This document shows positions 1 to 7,577 of a stretch of DNA of 35,339 nt, piece after piece (positions within the stretch are counted from its first letter, which is position 1; each line of letters starts with the position of its first letter). Origin of the DNA: Deltaproteobacteria bacterium (GTDB lineage: Bacteria; Myxococcota_A; UBA9042; DTJE01); contig JAKPTZ010000106.1 of NCBI GenBank assembly GCA_029555025.1, positions 1 through 35,339 of the forward strand, written 5' to 3'. A program made the position numbers and the translations under genes. The notes beneath the pieces are model-generated. The model worked only from the letters and a program-made list of their open reading frames with translations. It made no database searches and was not told where the DNA came from.

Positions 1-1
1 T

Positions 2-2053
2 GTCGGCGGGATGGGGGGATACGTCGATTACCGGTACATCGGACATCTGCTGAAGGACATGATGGGCGGCGGTTTCTGCCCGATGGAAGACATCCTTTCC
101 GTCGTCGAGCAGGATGCCCTGAACGGCACCGACGAAATCAACAATCGGGACAATCCGATGGTTGACTGCTATCTGCCGGTCGAGGAACGTCACCTGCGTC
201 CGTACGAAATCTATATGACGTACAACAGGATGAATTACTCGAAGCAGGCGGGAACGACCTTCCATCGCGGCTTCTACATCGACGTCATCGGCGCCATCAT
301 TTACGCATTCGGCAACTTCCTGTTTTACAACCCGGATCACCCGCTGGCTCCGGCCGGAGTCGATCCGGACTGGTTCCTTCAGAGCGATTCCCAGAAGTGC
401 GCCAATCCGATGCGGGTCACCTTCCCGAACAACCTGAATGCCGAGTACAACCCGACCGGCGAATACGACCTGATTTCATTCTGCGACGGCTCGCCGGACG
501 TCTGCCGCGGCATTCCTGACTGTGACGATGAATCCCCCGAGATGCGCGCCACCCGCGGCTGGTTCTATCCGGATCAGCCCGACCGCCATAACATGCCCGT
601 CGCGGGTTTCCTTGCTGTTGACTACAACGGCAACGGCAAGCGCGACCTTGGCGAGCCGGTCGTGTTCAACCTGGGTGAACGCTGGGATGACGTTGGCGTC
701 GATGGCTGCGCCAACGAATTCGAAAACGGCAGCGGCGGATGCAACGAAAACGCATCCGGATCGGCCGACGTCGATGCCAACGGCGACGACTGGGACCTGA
801 TGACGAACAACACTGGAACCGAAGGCAACAGCGAATACGACGAAGGCGAACCTTTTGACGACTTCGGCATCGATGGCGTCGATTCCACCGCACTGGTACT
901 GAAAAAGGCCATGCCGGTTGTCGAAGTCAAGGATCTTGGCGAAGGCGACGGCGAGTACACTTACAATCCGCGCTGGGGCGCCCTGATCGAAAACGACGCC
1001 CGCGCCTTCTTCAAGAAGACGCCACTGGAGGATCTGCAGAAGAAGAACTATTTCTTTGACGGTGGAATAAGGGACGGCCTGGGCGCCCTGACATCCGCGC
1101 TGCACCTGGCCAACACGCTGAAAGATCGCGGCGTTGATATTCGTTATTACAAGAATTTCACCGGGTTTGAAGATTCTGTGTTCCCGGATCTGGAATGCAA
1201 GCAGTTGCTTGGAACGAAGGAAGACTTCGGCACCGTGGACTTTTCGCGCAAGTCCTTTGGCAACAGCTTCCTGATTGCTTACGGCGATCCAGACATGGAC
1301 GAGGAAGATGCGTACATCGACGGCAGCGGAAACCACATCGGAAACGGTTGTGAAGTCAATCTGCGCGGCCTGGTGCCGTACGCCGCCGCCAACGTCCGCA
1401 TCCCCGATCCGGTCGTGAAGTTGAACTACAATTTCCTGGGCGAGATCTTCTTCACCTCGTACTACTCGGAAGTTCTGAAGAGCCGTCGCTGGATGTCGGT
1501 CAACCTTCCGCCGGATTACGACAGCACCGACTGCTATGCGAATTGCACCGCGGAAAATCCGGAAGACAAGGTTCTGTACAACGAACTTGAATACCCGGTT
1601 TCGTACATGCTGCCAGGTATCGGCATGCCCCTGGACGGCATGGGCATCCTTACCATGCTGTTCAACCTGACCATGGGATACGGCAGCAGTCCGCGTTACA
1701 TCCTGATCGTTCCGGACGGACAGTGCTGTTTCCGCAACAAGACCACCGGAGCCCAGGTCTGCAATTGCTTCGAAAACAGCGATGTGATGACGTGCGTTGA
1801 CAACGAATGCAAGGGGCCGCACGAAACGTGCACGGTTACCAACATCCCCAAGAGCGAGTTCAACCCGAATCACGAACAGGAATGTAACAGCGGCCACTTC
1901 TTCGTCAATCAGGCCACGAACCGTTACGGCGCGACCGGCGAAGCTCTTGAAACGATGAAGTTTGAAGACGCCCTGATTGAAATGCTGACGGCCGTCGAAA
2001 ACACCTTCCGCGTCCGCAAACCGGCCACCGTCAAGGTTCCCAAGGATTTCTAG
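2..2053 (+). CDS. Large secreted Asp/Cys-rich protein with esterase-like segments, 5' end outside window
   Basis: The reading frame is open from base 2, so the start lies upstream and 683 residues are visible. The first visible residues, VGGMGGY, resemble the sequence after the serine of a nucleophile elbow. Around 1048-1077, YFFDGGIRDG followed by a helix resembles the Asp-bearing strand late in esterase D-type hydrolases. From about 1493 to the stop the sequence resembles the front half of the same fold: SVNLPPDYD, YPVSYMLPGIG, LIVPDG, then a final helix. The frame stops where the nucleophile elbow would normally follow. The middle (about 610-890) is rich in Asp and Gly with calcium-loop-like pieces such as DYNGNGKRD. 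Many cysteines suggest an exported, disulfide-bonded protein. The function is uncertain; a hydrolase-related surface protein is my best reading. Confidence 0.75.
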   Translation, partial: VGGMGGYVDYRYIGHLLKDMMGGGFCPMEDILSVVEQDALNGTDEINNRDNPMVDCYLPVEERHLRPYEIYMTYNRMNYSKQAGTTFHRGFYIDVIGAIIYAFGNFLFYNPDHPLAPAGVDPDWFLQSDSQKCANPMRVTFPNNLNAEYNPTGEYDLISFCDGSPDVCRGIPDCDDESPEMRATRGWFYPDQPDRHNMPVAGFLAVDYNGNGKRDLGEPVVFNLGERWDDVGVDGCANEFENGSGGCNENASGSADVDANGDDWDLMTNNTGTEGNSEYDEGEPFDDFGIDGVDSTALVLKKAMPVVEVKDLGEGDGEYTYNPRWGALIENDARAFFKKTPLEDLQKKNYFFDGGIRDGLGALTSALHLANTLKDRGVDIRYYKNFTGFEDSVFPDLECKQLLGTKEDFGTVDFSRKSFGNSFLIAYGDPDMDEEDAYIDGSGNHIGNGCEVNLRGLVPYAAANVRIPDPVVKLNYNFLGEIFFTSYYSEVLKSRRWMSVNLPPDYDSTDCYANCTAENPEDKVLYNELEYPVSYMLPGIGMPLDGMGILTMLFNLTMGYGSSPRYILIVPDGQCCFRNKTTGAQVCNCFENSDVMTCVDNECKGPHETCTVTNIPKSEFNPNHEQECNSGHFFVNQATNRYGATGEALETMKFEDALIEMLTAVENTFRVRKPATVKVPKDF

Positions 2054-2098
2054 GCCTTAAGTTCCCGTCAAATCTGTCCGAATGTTCAATCGGAGGAA

Positions 2099-5000
2099 TC
2101 AGACCGCGTCGCTGTAGTACGTGCGGTTGATGATTTCCAGCTTCAGGTCGTCGGAAAGGTCGTTGAAGTAAGCGCAGTAGCCGGCGATGCGGATAAGCAG
2201 GTTCGGATACTTTTCCGGGTGCTTGTAAGCGTCCAGCAACGTCTCGCGTGAAAAGACGTTTGGCTGGAACTGCATCCCGCCCTGGTCGAAGTAAGCGCGG
2301 ATCATGCCGGCCAGGTTGTCGATGCCGCCGTCCCCCGGGAACAGCGCCGCGTCGATGGTCGCCGTGTTCGTGGTGCCGTTCGGGGCGTTATTCGGGAAAT
2401 CGACCTGGGCAACCGCGTTCAGGGATCCGGTCAGGTCAACCATCTTCATCCCATAGTGCGGCACCACGCTGTTTGCCAGGGGAACGCCGGCCAGACGTCC
2501 GCTGGGCAGGGCGGGGGTGTTCCTTCCGTACGCCAGGTTCACGTTCAGGCCGTAGTATCCGGCCACATAACGCCCGCCGCGGGTCGTCTTCGGAACTGCG
2601 GCCAGAGCCTTGCACCAGGCTTCCATTACGCGGGTTTCCCACTGGGCCGGTCGGGGATCCGCGTCGTTGCCGAATTTCGGGATTGCCATCAGCATTTCGC
2701 GGATGCGCTCGTGTTTCGGCCCCTGGAAATTGGCATCCAAGGCGTCCAGCAACTGTTGCATCGTGAATGCGCCGCGCTTGAAAACCAGTTCGTCAATCGC
2801 GTACAGCGAGTCGGCGACGTCGGTCACGCCGACTGCCTGGATCCCACTCGTGTTGATGGCGGCGCCGCCCTGAAGCAGGTCGCGGCCGGCCGTCACAGCG
2901 CTTTCGAACGTCGCGGAAGCCAGGGGCACCGGCAGGGTTTTCGCCAGCGCCGTTTCAATCAGGTACTGGTCGGCCAGCACATCCGCGGTTACTTCGTTCA
3001 GGCGATCCTGGAAGCGATCCAGAAGTTCGTCCATGCTCGCCGGCGGGTTCACACATGTGGGTGATGACAGGCGATCCGCCACGTGATCGACCATGCGCGC
3101 GGTCAGCGGACCTGTTGCAAGGCGCTTCGCCGCGAAGTCCAGTCCCCGGCGCTCGATGCCGCGCAGTCCGCCGTACCGCCAAAGCCGGGTGGTGTCTCCC
3201 GTCAGGGCCTGCAGAAGCGGCATGGTCAGGTTCACGTTTGCGCTGTCGGTGTTGCCGAAATGCTCGGTCGAGGCACAAGGCTCGACGCATCCGACGATGC
3301 TGTAGTTGCGGGACTGGGCAATCGTGGTGTCCGGGTAATTGTGCCGCAACGCCGGCACATAGACGTCGTCGTTGAAAAGCTCGGGCATCGGCGTTCCGGT
3401 GACATACACCTCGGCGATGCGGCGCAGGTAGGCATCCGGGCTTCCGGCGTGAATGCGCGCCGCCATGTTGACCGACAGGGGATGCAGCTTGCAGGCGTCC
3501 AGGATCATGTATGTGACGTCGTTGGTGGCGTCGTTGCCCTGCGTGTCGGTTCCCCCCATGGTGATGGTGTACACCGGGGACAGGGTTTCGAACATCTTGC
3601 CCAGTTCAAATCCGGTGTCGCCGTCGTTGAAGAAGATTGATTCGTCGCACTTCAGTACCAGGCACGCGACCAGTTCGCGGGCCCGTTCCATGGTGATGCG
3701 CCCCGCGTCCAGATCGGCCCGCAGGAACGGGTAAAGAATCTGGTCAAGGCGACCGAAGCTGATGGCGTTTTCGAACGCCTCCATGCAAAGGCCGATCAGC
3801 ATGAACAGGATGGACTGGAGAGCCTCGTGGAAGGTGCGGGCAGGGTGTTTCGGGACGTGTTCGCACACTTCGGCCATCTGCCTGAGTTCGGCGGCCCTGG
3901 TCGGGTCGCTTTCGTCCCGGGCCATCTTCTTAAGGTGCCGCGCGTACCTGGCCGCGAATTCCTCGAGTGCGGTCAGCGATGTCAGGACCGCTTCATAGAA
4001 ATTCTCAAAGTCGTCCGAACGATCCTTCTTCGGGAAGTCCAGCAGGGCGGCATCGCGCTTGGCCTGCCTTGCCGCCAGAACCTCGGCCCTGATTCCTTCA
4101 GTGCCCAGGCGCAGCAGCCGTTCGTTATTCACGATGAAGTGGGACACGCCCGACATGTTGTTTTCGAAACCGACCTTCTTTTCCAGCATGCGCGCGGCGA
4201 ACAGGCCGAGTTCGGTCAAGTTCGGGAAGATCTTCGTGATCACGCTGTTCCGCGTCCAGAACGGCGCCAACTCGGCGTAGTAGCGCGCCTTGTCCAGGTC
4301 GCCGCACTTGAATGCGACCGGAGTCTGTTTGTCGCAGTTCCAGATGTTGCCGATGCCGCCCGCGCTGAAGTATTCGAGCCACAATTGTGCCCCGACTCGC
4401 TTCGCGGTGAAGTTGCCGACCAGCAGCTCGTGCGGATAAACGATGACTTTCTTGTTGTTCAGGATGTACCGCAGCAGGTTGGCCCGCTTGACGTTTACCG
4501 GGCCCTTGAATCCATGGCGTCGATAGAACCGGGTTTTCAGGAACGCCGATTCCATGCACAGGCTGTAGCCGGCGTCGCGGATGTCGCGACGCAAGGTGTT
4601 GACTCGGTCGGAAAAGACCGTTTCGCGGCGCGGTTCGTCCGGGTCGTGCACATCGACCTTCAATCCCAGGTCAATAAAGGTGCGGGCGGCGCGTGCCAGC
4701 GCCTGACGCGCCTGATCAACCGTGATGCCGAGTGGGCTGCGGGCGATGCCAAGGCGCCTGGCCTTGGATTCGTGCATGTCAAAATAGCGCAGAAGGGTGA
4801 TTGAGCCGTAACCAAGCGAACGAAGCAGTTCAGCAGTGGCCCGGATGTTCGTGTCCGAGTCGTTGCGTCCCGGAACCACGCACATCCTGAATTCGATACG
4901 TGCCCCGGCCGTAACCAGCCTGGCCAGGTTTTCCATTACCGGCTTGAACGGGCGCCCGACCAGGCGCTGGTGTTCACTGCCATCGGCCACGTACTTGAGA

Positions 5001-5437
5001 TCGAACAGGAACAGGTCAACGTCCGCCAGAACCGCCTGGAAGTTCTTCCACGGGGCATCGCCCGCGGTTTCGATGGCCACATGGATGCCGTCTGCCTTCA
5101 ACGCCCTGACCAGGCGGGCCAGACTGGGGCCATGCTGCATCATGGCCTCGCCACCGCTGAAGGTAACCCCGCCGCCAGTCAGGTCGTAAAAGCGCCGATC
5201 GCGCCTGACCACGGCCAGGATTTCGTCAATCGAGGAACCGTGCGGGCGGTCGCGGTTGCCGGTGAAGTCGTGGCTTTCCGGGTTCTGGCACCACTCGCAC
5301 CGCATGTTGCAGCCCTGGAAAAAGACGGTCGTGCGGATGCCCGGGCCGTCGTGAACGCACGTGCGCTGGATGTTCATGACCGAAAGTCGGTCGTCCGGCG
5401 TCATCTGCGTCAAATTCGAAACGGATGAAATCTGCAT
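2099..5437 (-). CDS. Radical-SAM activase fused to a glycyl radical enzyme (pyruvate formate-lyase family)
   Basis: The 1112-aa protein joins two normally separate partners. Residues 1-290 form a radical-SAM activating enzyme: CVHDGPGIRT, then the CxxxCxxC iron-sulfur motif (Cys43, Cys47, Cys50), then FSGGEAM. It lacks the ferredoxin-like cysteine insert of most activases of non-PFL enzymes. Residues 310-1112 are a full glycyl radical enzyme with the thiyl Cys717 in GCVEP and the radical site Gly1086 in RIAGY near the C-terminus. GCVEP is the pattern of dehydratases, decarboxylases and C-N lyases, whereas true pyruvate formate-lyase has Cys-Cys. The substrate is therefore unknown. The enzyme should be oxygen-sensitive and cytoplasmic. 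I chose the ATG at 5437 because AAAGGGA lies about 7 bases upstream; the frame stays open to 5611, but that extension has no homology-like features. The malic enzyme lies 180 bp upstream on the same strand. Confidence 0.92.
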   Translation of the reverse strand: MQISSVSNLTQMTPDDRLSVMNIQRTCVHDGPGIRTTVFFQGCNMRCEWCQNPESHDFTGNRDRPHGSSIDEILAVVRRDRRFYDLTGGGVTFSGGEAMMQHGPSLARLVRALKADGIHVAIETAGDAPWKNFQAVLADVDLFLFDLKYVADGSEHQRLVGRPFKPVMENLARLVTAGARIEFRMCVVPGRNDSDTNIRATAELLRSLGYGSITLLRYFDMHESKARRLGIARSPLGITVDQARQALARAARTFIDLGLKVDVHDPDEPRRETVFSDRVNTLRRDIRDAGYSLCMESAFLKTRFYRRHGFKGPVNVKRANLLRYILNNKKVIVYPHELLVGNFTAKRVGAQLWLEYFSAGGIGNIWNCDKQTPVAFKCGDLDKARYYAELAPFWTRNSVITKIFPNLTELGLFAARMLEKKVGFENNMSGVSHFIVNNERLLRLGTEGIRAEVLAARQAKRDAALLDFPKKDRSDDFENFYEAVLTSLTALEEFAARYARHLKKMARDESDPTRAAELRQMAEVCEHVPKHPARTFHEALQSILFMLIGLCMEAFENAISFGRLDQILYPFLRADLDAGRITMERARELVACLVLKCDESIFFNDGDTGFELGKMFETLSPVYTITMGGTDTQGNDATNDVTYMILDACKLHPLSVNMAARIHAGSPDAYLRRIAEVYVTGTPMPELFNDDVYVPALRHNYPDTTIAQSRNYSIVGCVEPCASTEHFGNTDSANVNLTMPLLQALTGDTTRLWRYGGLRGIERRGLDFAAKRLATGPLTARMVDHVADRLSSPTCVNPPASMDELLDRFQDRLNEVTADVLADQYLIETALAKTLPVPLASATFESAVTAGRDLLQGGAAINTSGIQAVGVTDVADSLYAIDELVFKRGAFTMQQLLDALDANFQGPKHERIREMLMAIPKFGNDADPRPAQWETRVMEAWCKALAAVPKTTRGGRYVAGYYGLNVNLAYGRNTPALPSGRLAGVPLANSVVPHYGMKMVDLTGSLNAVAQVDFPNNAPNGTTNTATIDAALFPGDGGIDNLAGMIRAYFDQGGMQFQPNVFSRETLLDAYKHPEKYPNLLIRIAGYCAYFNDLSDDLKLEIINRTYYSDAV

Positions 5438-5564
5438 AGAAAATCCCTTTCGTTGCCTATGTGCAACAATCGTTACCTGATCGTATTGTTGGGCATTTAT
5501 TGGGCGATCGCAAGGTTTGTGCATAGAAAATTGCGAAAAAATTCTATGCGGACAAAATTCTATG
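5434..5564. promoter_or_regulatory. Upstream region of the fused glycyl radical enzyme with four copies of a GCATAGAAAAT-type element
   Basis: The 11-mer GCATAGAAAAT occurs exactly at 5434-5444 and 5521-5531. Inverted near-copies (AAAATTCTATG) lie at 5538-5548 and 5554-5564, and 5521-5528 with 5542-5549 form a perfect 8-bp inverted repeat. The first copy contains the start codon of the enzyme (TATGC on the minus strand). On the minus strand the two inverted near-copies are direct repeats 16 bp apart and contain TAGAAT, a fair -10 match, but I see no convincing -35. The region is AT-rich compared with its surroundings. A repressor or activator site is an inference. Confidence 0.4.
5464..5491. 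promoter_or_regulatory. Candidate operator: CAACAAT / ATTGTTG inverted repeat upstream of the glycyl radical enzyme
   Basis: Seven-base arms CAACAAT (5464-5470) and ATTGTTG (5485-5491) are separated by 14 bases, 27 bp upstream of the start codon. The spacing fits a dimeric regulator. It is not an FNR-type box, since TTGAT-N4-ATCAA is absent. Confidence 0.3.
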
Positions 5565-5595
5565 TATCCGTCCGTTTCGCAGCGCGTCATCGCCG

Positions 5596-5618
5596 GCGGG
5601 CGAATTTTCATTCGCCGC
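5596..5618 (-). repeat. Hairpin at the 3' end of the malic enzyme gene, GAAA tetraloop
   Basis: On the minus strand a stem GGCGAAT/ATTCGCC (5610-5616 with 5599-5605) closes a GAAA loop and extends by GC pairs after one bulged base, touching the stop codon. No U-run follows, so it is not a classical intrinsic terminator. An mRNA-stabilising or REP-like element is more likely. Confidence 0.45.
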
Positions 5619-7339
5619 TACGGGGTGACTTTCTTTACGGGTACGTACGCGGGGGTCCACTGGCTGGCAAGGACGCGGGCCTCGATCTCGGCGTCGGTCA
5701 GCTTCGCGCCAACGCCGCAGTCACGCGCTTCGCGGGCAACCGCCATCGCGACCTGGGCGGATGCTTCGCGGATGAACTTCATCTCCGGCAGGACGTATCC
5801 GCGTGCCGCCTGGTCATCCGTGACCATGCCGGCCAGCGCGCGCGCCCCGGCCGCGAACATCGAGTCCGTGACCTCGGACGCCTGGGCCACGATGGCCCCA
5901 AGGCCGACACCCGGGAAGATGAACAGGTTGTTGCACTGGGCGATGCCCTGCATGCCAATCTTTGTCTCGATTGGCGGGAACGGGCTGCCGGTCGCCATTA
6001 TGAAGCTGCCCCCGGTGGCCCTGCACACCTGCTCCGGCGTGCATTCAACCTTGGATGTCGGGTTTGAAAGCGGCATGATGACCGGTCGGCTGTCGGACGC
6101 CGCCATGCCTTCAAGGATTTCGTCGTCGAAACGTCCCGGCACCGCGGTCGTCCCGACCAGCACGTTGACGCCGGCATTCCGGATCACGTCGATGATGTCG
6201 ATGAAGCCTTCCTTCTTCAGCTTCCAGCCCGCCACGTGGGCACGCGACTTCGCGTACGTATGCTGCTGGGGTTCCAGCGTCGGGTCGTCTTCCAGCAGCA
6301 GGCCCTGGCGATCGATGTGATAGATTCGATTGCGGGCGTCCTGCTCGGACAGGCCTTCAGCCTTCAGGGCAGCCTCGATATTGTTGGCAATCCCTGTTCC
6401 AGCCTCGCCGGCGCCGGCGATGCAGTACTTCATGTCCTTCATGGCCACGCCCTTGATCCGGGCCGCGCCCATCAGGGCCGCCAGCGCCGTCGCGCCGGTT
6501 CCCTGGATGTCGTCGTTGAACGAAAGGATGGTCTTGCGGTATTTGGCCAGCAGGTCAAAAGCGTGATGTTTGGCGAAGTCTTCCCACTGGTACATGACGC
6601 CGGGGAAAGCCCGCTTGCATGCGTGCAGGAAGGTATCGATGAACTTGTGGTATTCATCGCCGGTAATCCTGTTGCGGCGCCAGCCGATGTACATCGGGTC
6701 GTCCAGCTTGGACTGGTTGTTGGTGCCGACATCCAGCGTGATCGGAAGTACTTCGGACGGGTGCAGGCAGCCGGCCGCCACGTACAGGCCGACCTTGCCA
6801 ATCGGGATACCCATGCCGTCGGCGCCCTGGTCGCCCAGGCCCAGGATGCGCTCGCCGTCGGTCACGACGATCAGGCGCACGCGGGGCAGGGGAACCGCCG
6901 CAAGGATATCGTCAATGCGGCCGATGTTTTCGGGGTTGATGTAAAGCCCGCGGGTCCGCCTGAAGATGTGTGAAAACTTCAGGCAGGCGGTGCCGACCGT
7001 TGGCGTGTAAATGATTGGGATCATTTCGGAAAGATGATCCAGCACCAGCTTGAAAAACAGCGTGGCGTTCCTGTCCAGGATGCCGTTAAGGAAAGTGTAC
7101 TTTTCCAGGTCGGAAGTCTTTGCGCAGAACTGCTCATAGGCGCGCTCCACCTGAAGATCCAGCGTCGCCGTCGCGGTCGGGACCATGCCGTCGATACCAA
7201 GTTCGCGTCTTTCGGCCGGCGTGAATCCATCGCCCTTGTTCAGAATCCAGTTGTTCAGAAGGGCTTCGCCTGTCAGGTTCGTTTCGTAGAAGGTTCTTCC
7301 TGTTGCCGCATCCTCACGAAGTTCAAATGGCTTGTTCAT
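5618..7339 (-). CDS. maeA: Malic enzyme, NAD-dependent type (malate to pyruvate + CO2)
   Basis: This 573-aa protein matches the usual length of the large bacterial NAD malic enzymes (SfcA/MaeA). It shows the substrate-site block YTPTVG at 111-116, the metal-binding EDF at 253-255, FNDDIQGT at 274-281 and the dinucleotide-binding GAGEAG at 309-314. Late in the protein come FPGVGLGAIVAQ and the C-terminal helices of the family. The reaction is oxidative decarboxylation of malate to pyruvate in the cytoplasm. Cofactor choice (NAD or NADP) cannot be proven from sequence alone. A GTG codon directly precedes the ATG at 7339. I prefer the ATG because GGAG lies 8 bases upstream. It may supply pyruvate near the glycyl radical enzyme, but a metabolic link is only suggested by position. 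Confidence 0.95.
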   Translation of the reverse strand: MNKPFELREDAATGRTFYETNLTGEALLNNWILNKGDGFTPAERRELGIDGMVPTATATLDLQVERAYEQFCAKTSDLEKYTFLNGILDRNATLFFKLVLDHLSEMIPIIYTPTVGTACLKFSHIFRRTRGLYINPENIGRIDDILAAVPLPRVRLIVVTDGERILGLGDQGADGMGIPIGKVGLYVAAGCLHPSEVLPITLDVGTNNQSKLDDPMYIGWRRNRITGDEYHKFIDTFLHACKRAFPGVMYQWEDFAKHHAFDLLAKYRKTILSFNDDIQGTGATALAALMGAARIKGVAMKDMKYCIAGAGEAGTGIANNIEAALKAEGLSEQDARNRIYHIDRQGLLLEDDPTLEPQQHTYAKSRAHVAGWKLKKEGFIDIIDVIRNAGVNVLVGTTAVPGRFDDEILEGMAASDSRPVIMPLSNPTSKVECTPEQVCRATGGSFIMATGSPFPPIETKIGMQGIAQCNNLFIFPGVGLGAIVAQASEVTDSMFAAGARALAGMVTDDQAARGYVLPEMKFIREASAQVAMAVAREARDCGVGAKLTDAEIEARVLASQWTPAYVPVKKVTP

Positions 7340-7474
7340 CACGCAGTCTCCAGCTTTTTCAATATGTTGCGGTTGGGGTGGCGTTCATGCACCCCGGGCG
7401 TCTGCGCACGATACCACCGAATGACGCGGATTTGAATCAAGGATTAACGTGGCGCGTCAATTATTGCGTGGGGC

Positions 7475-7564
7475 GGGGGCATCCTGCTCGACCGCAGCGG
7501 GCGGATGTAATCCGCCCGTACAAGGAAAGGGGTGGGGGCATCCTGCTCGACCGCAGCGGGCGGA
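7475..7564. repeat. Two 31-bp direct repeats flanking a strong palindrome
   Basis: An exact 31-bp sequence is present at 7475-7505 and 7534-7564. Its core, GCATCCTGCTCGACCGCAGC, occurs in both copies. The end of copy 1 forms a palindrome with arms CGGGCGGAT (7498-7506) and ATCCGCCCG (7510-7518) around a 3-base loop. The block sits between the stop of the hydrolase lipoprotein and the promoter region of the malic enzyme. It resembles intergenic REP-like elements. Related GGGCGG...CCGCCC hairpins occur at 14140-14204. Confidence 0.75.
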
Positions 7565-7577
7565 AGCGGGGCGGTGG

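Noticed and set aside
476-1897. Long minus-strand open frame (473 codons) opposite the first gene
   Set aside because: It is an antisense shadow that arises from GC-rich codons. It has no ribosome-binding site and low-complexity Val/Ala/Arg-rich sequence, while the plus-strand frame has clear protein-like motifs.
2077-2094. Possible terminator TCCGA...TCGGA between the first two genes
   Set aside because: The stem is only five pairs with a long loop and no T-run on either strand.
5437-5611. 58-residue N-terminal extension of the fused glycyl radical enzyme
   Set aside because: It covers the repeated regulatory elements and has no domain-like sequence; the ATG at 5437 has a good ribosome-binding site.
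7475-7564. The 31-bp direct repeats as attachment sites of a mobile element
   Set aside because: Only 28 bp separate the copies and no integrase gene is nearby.
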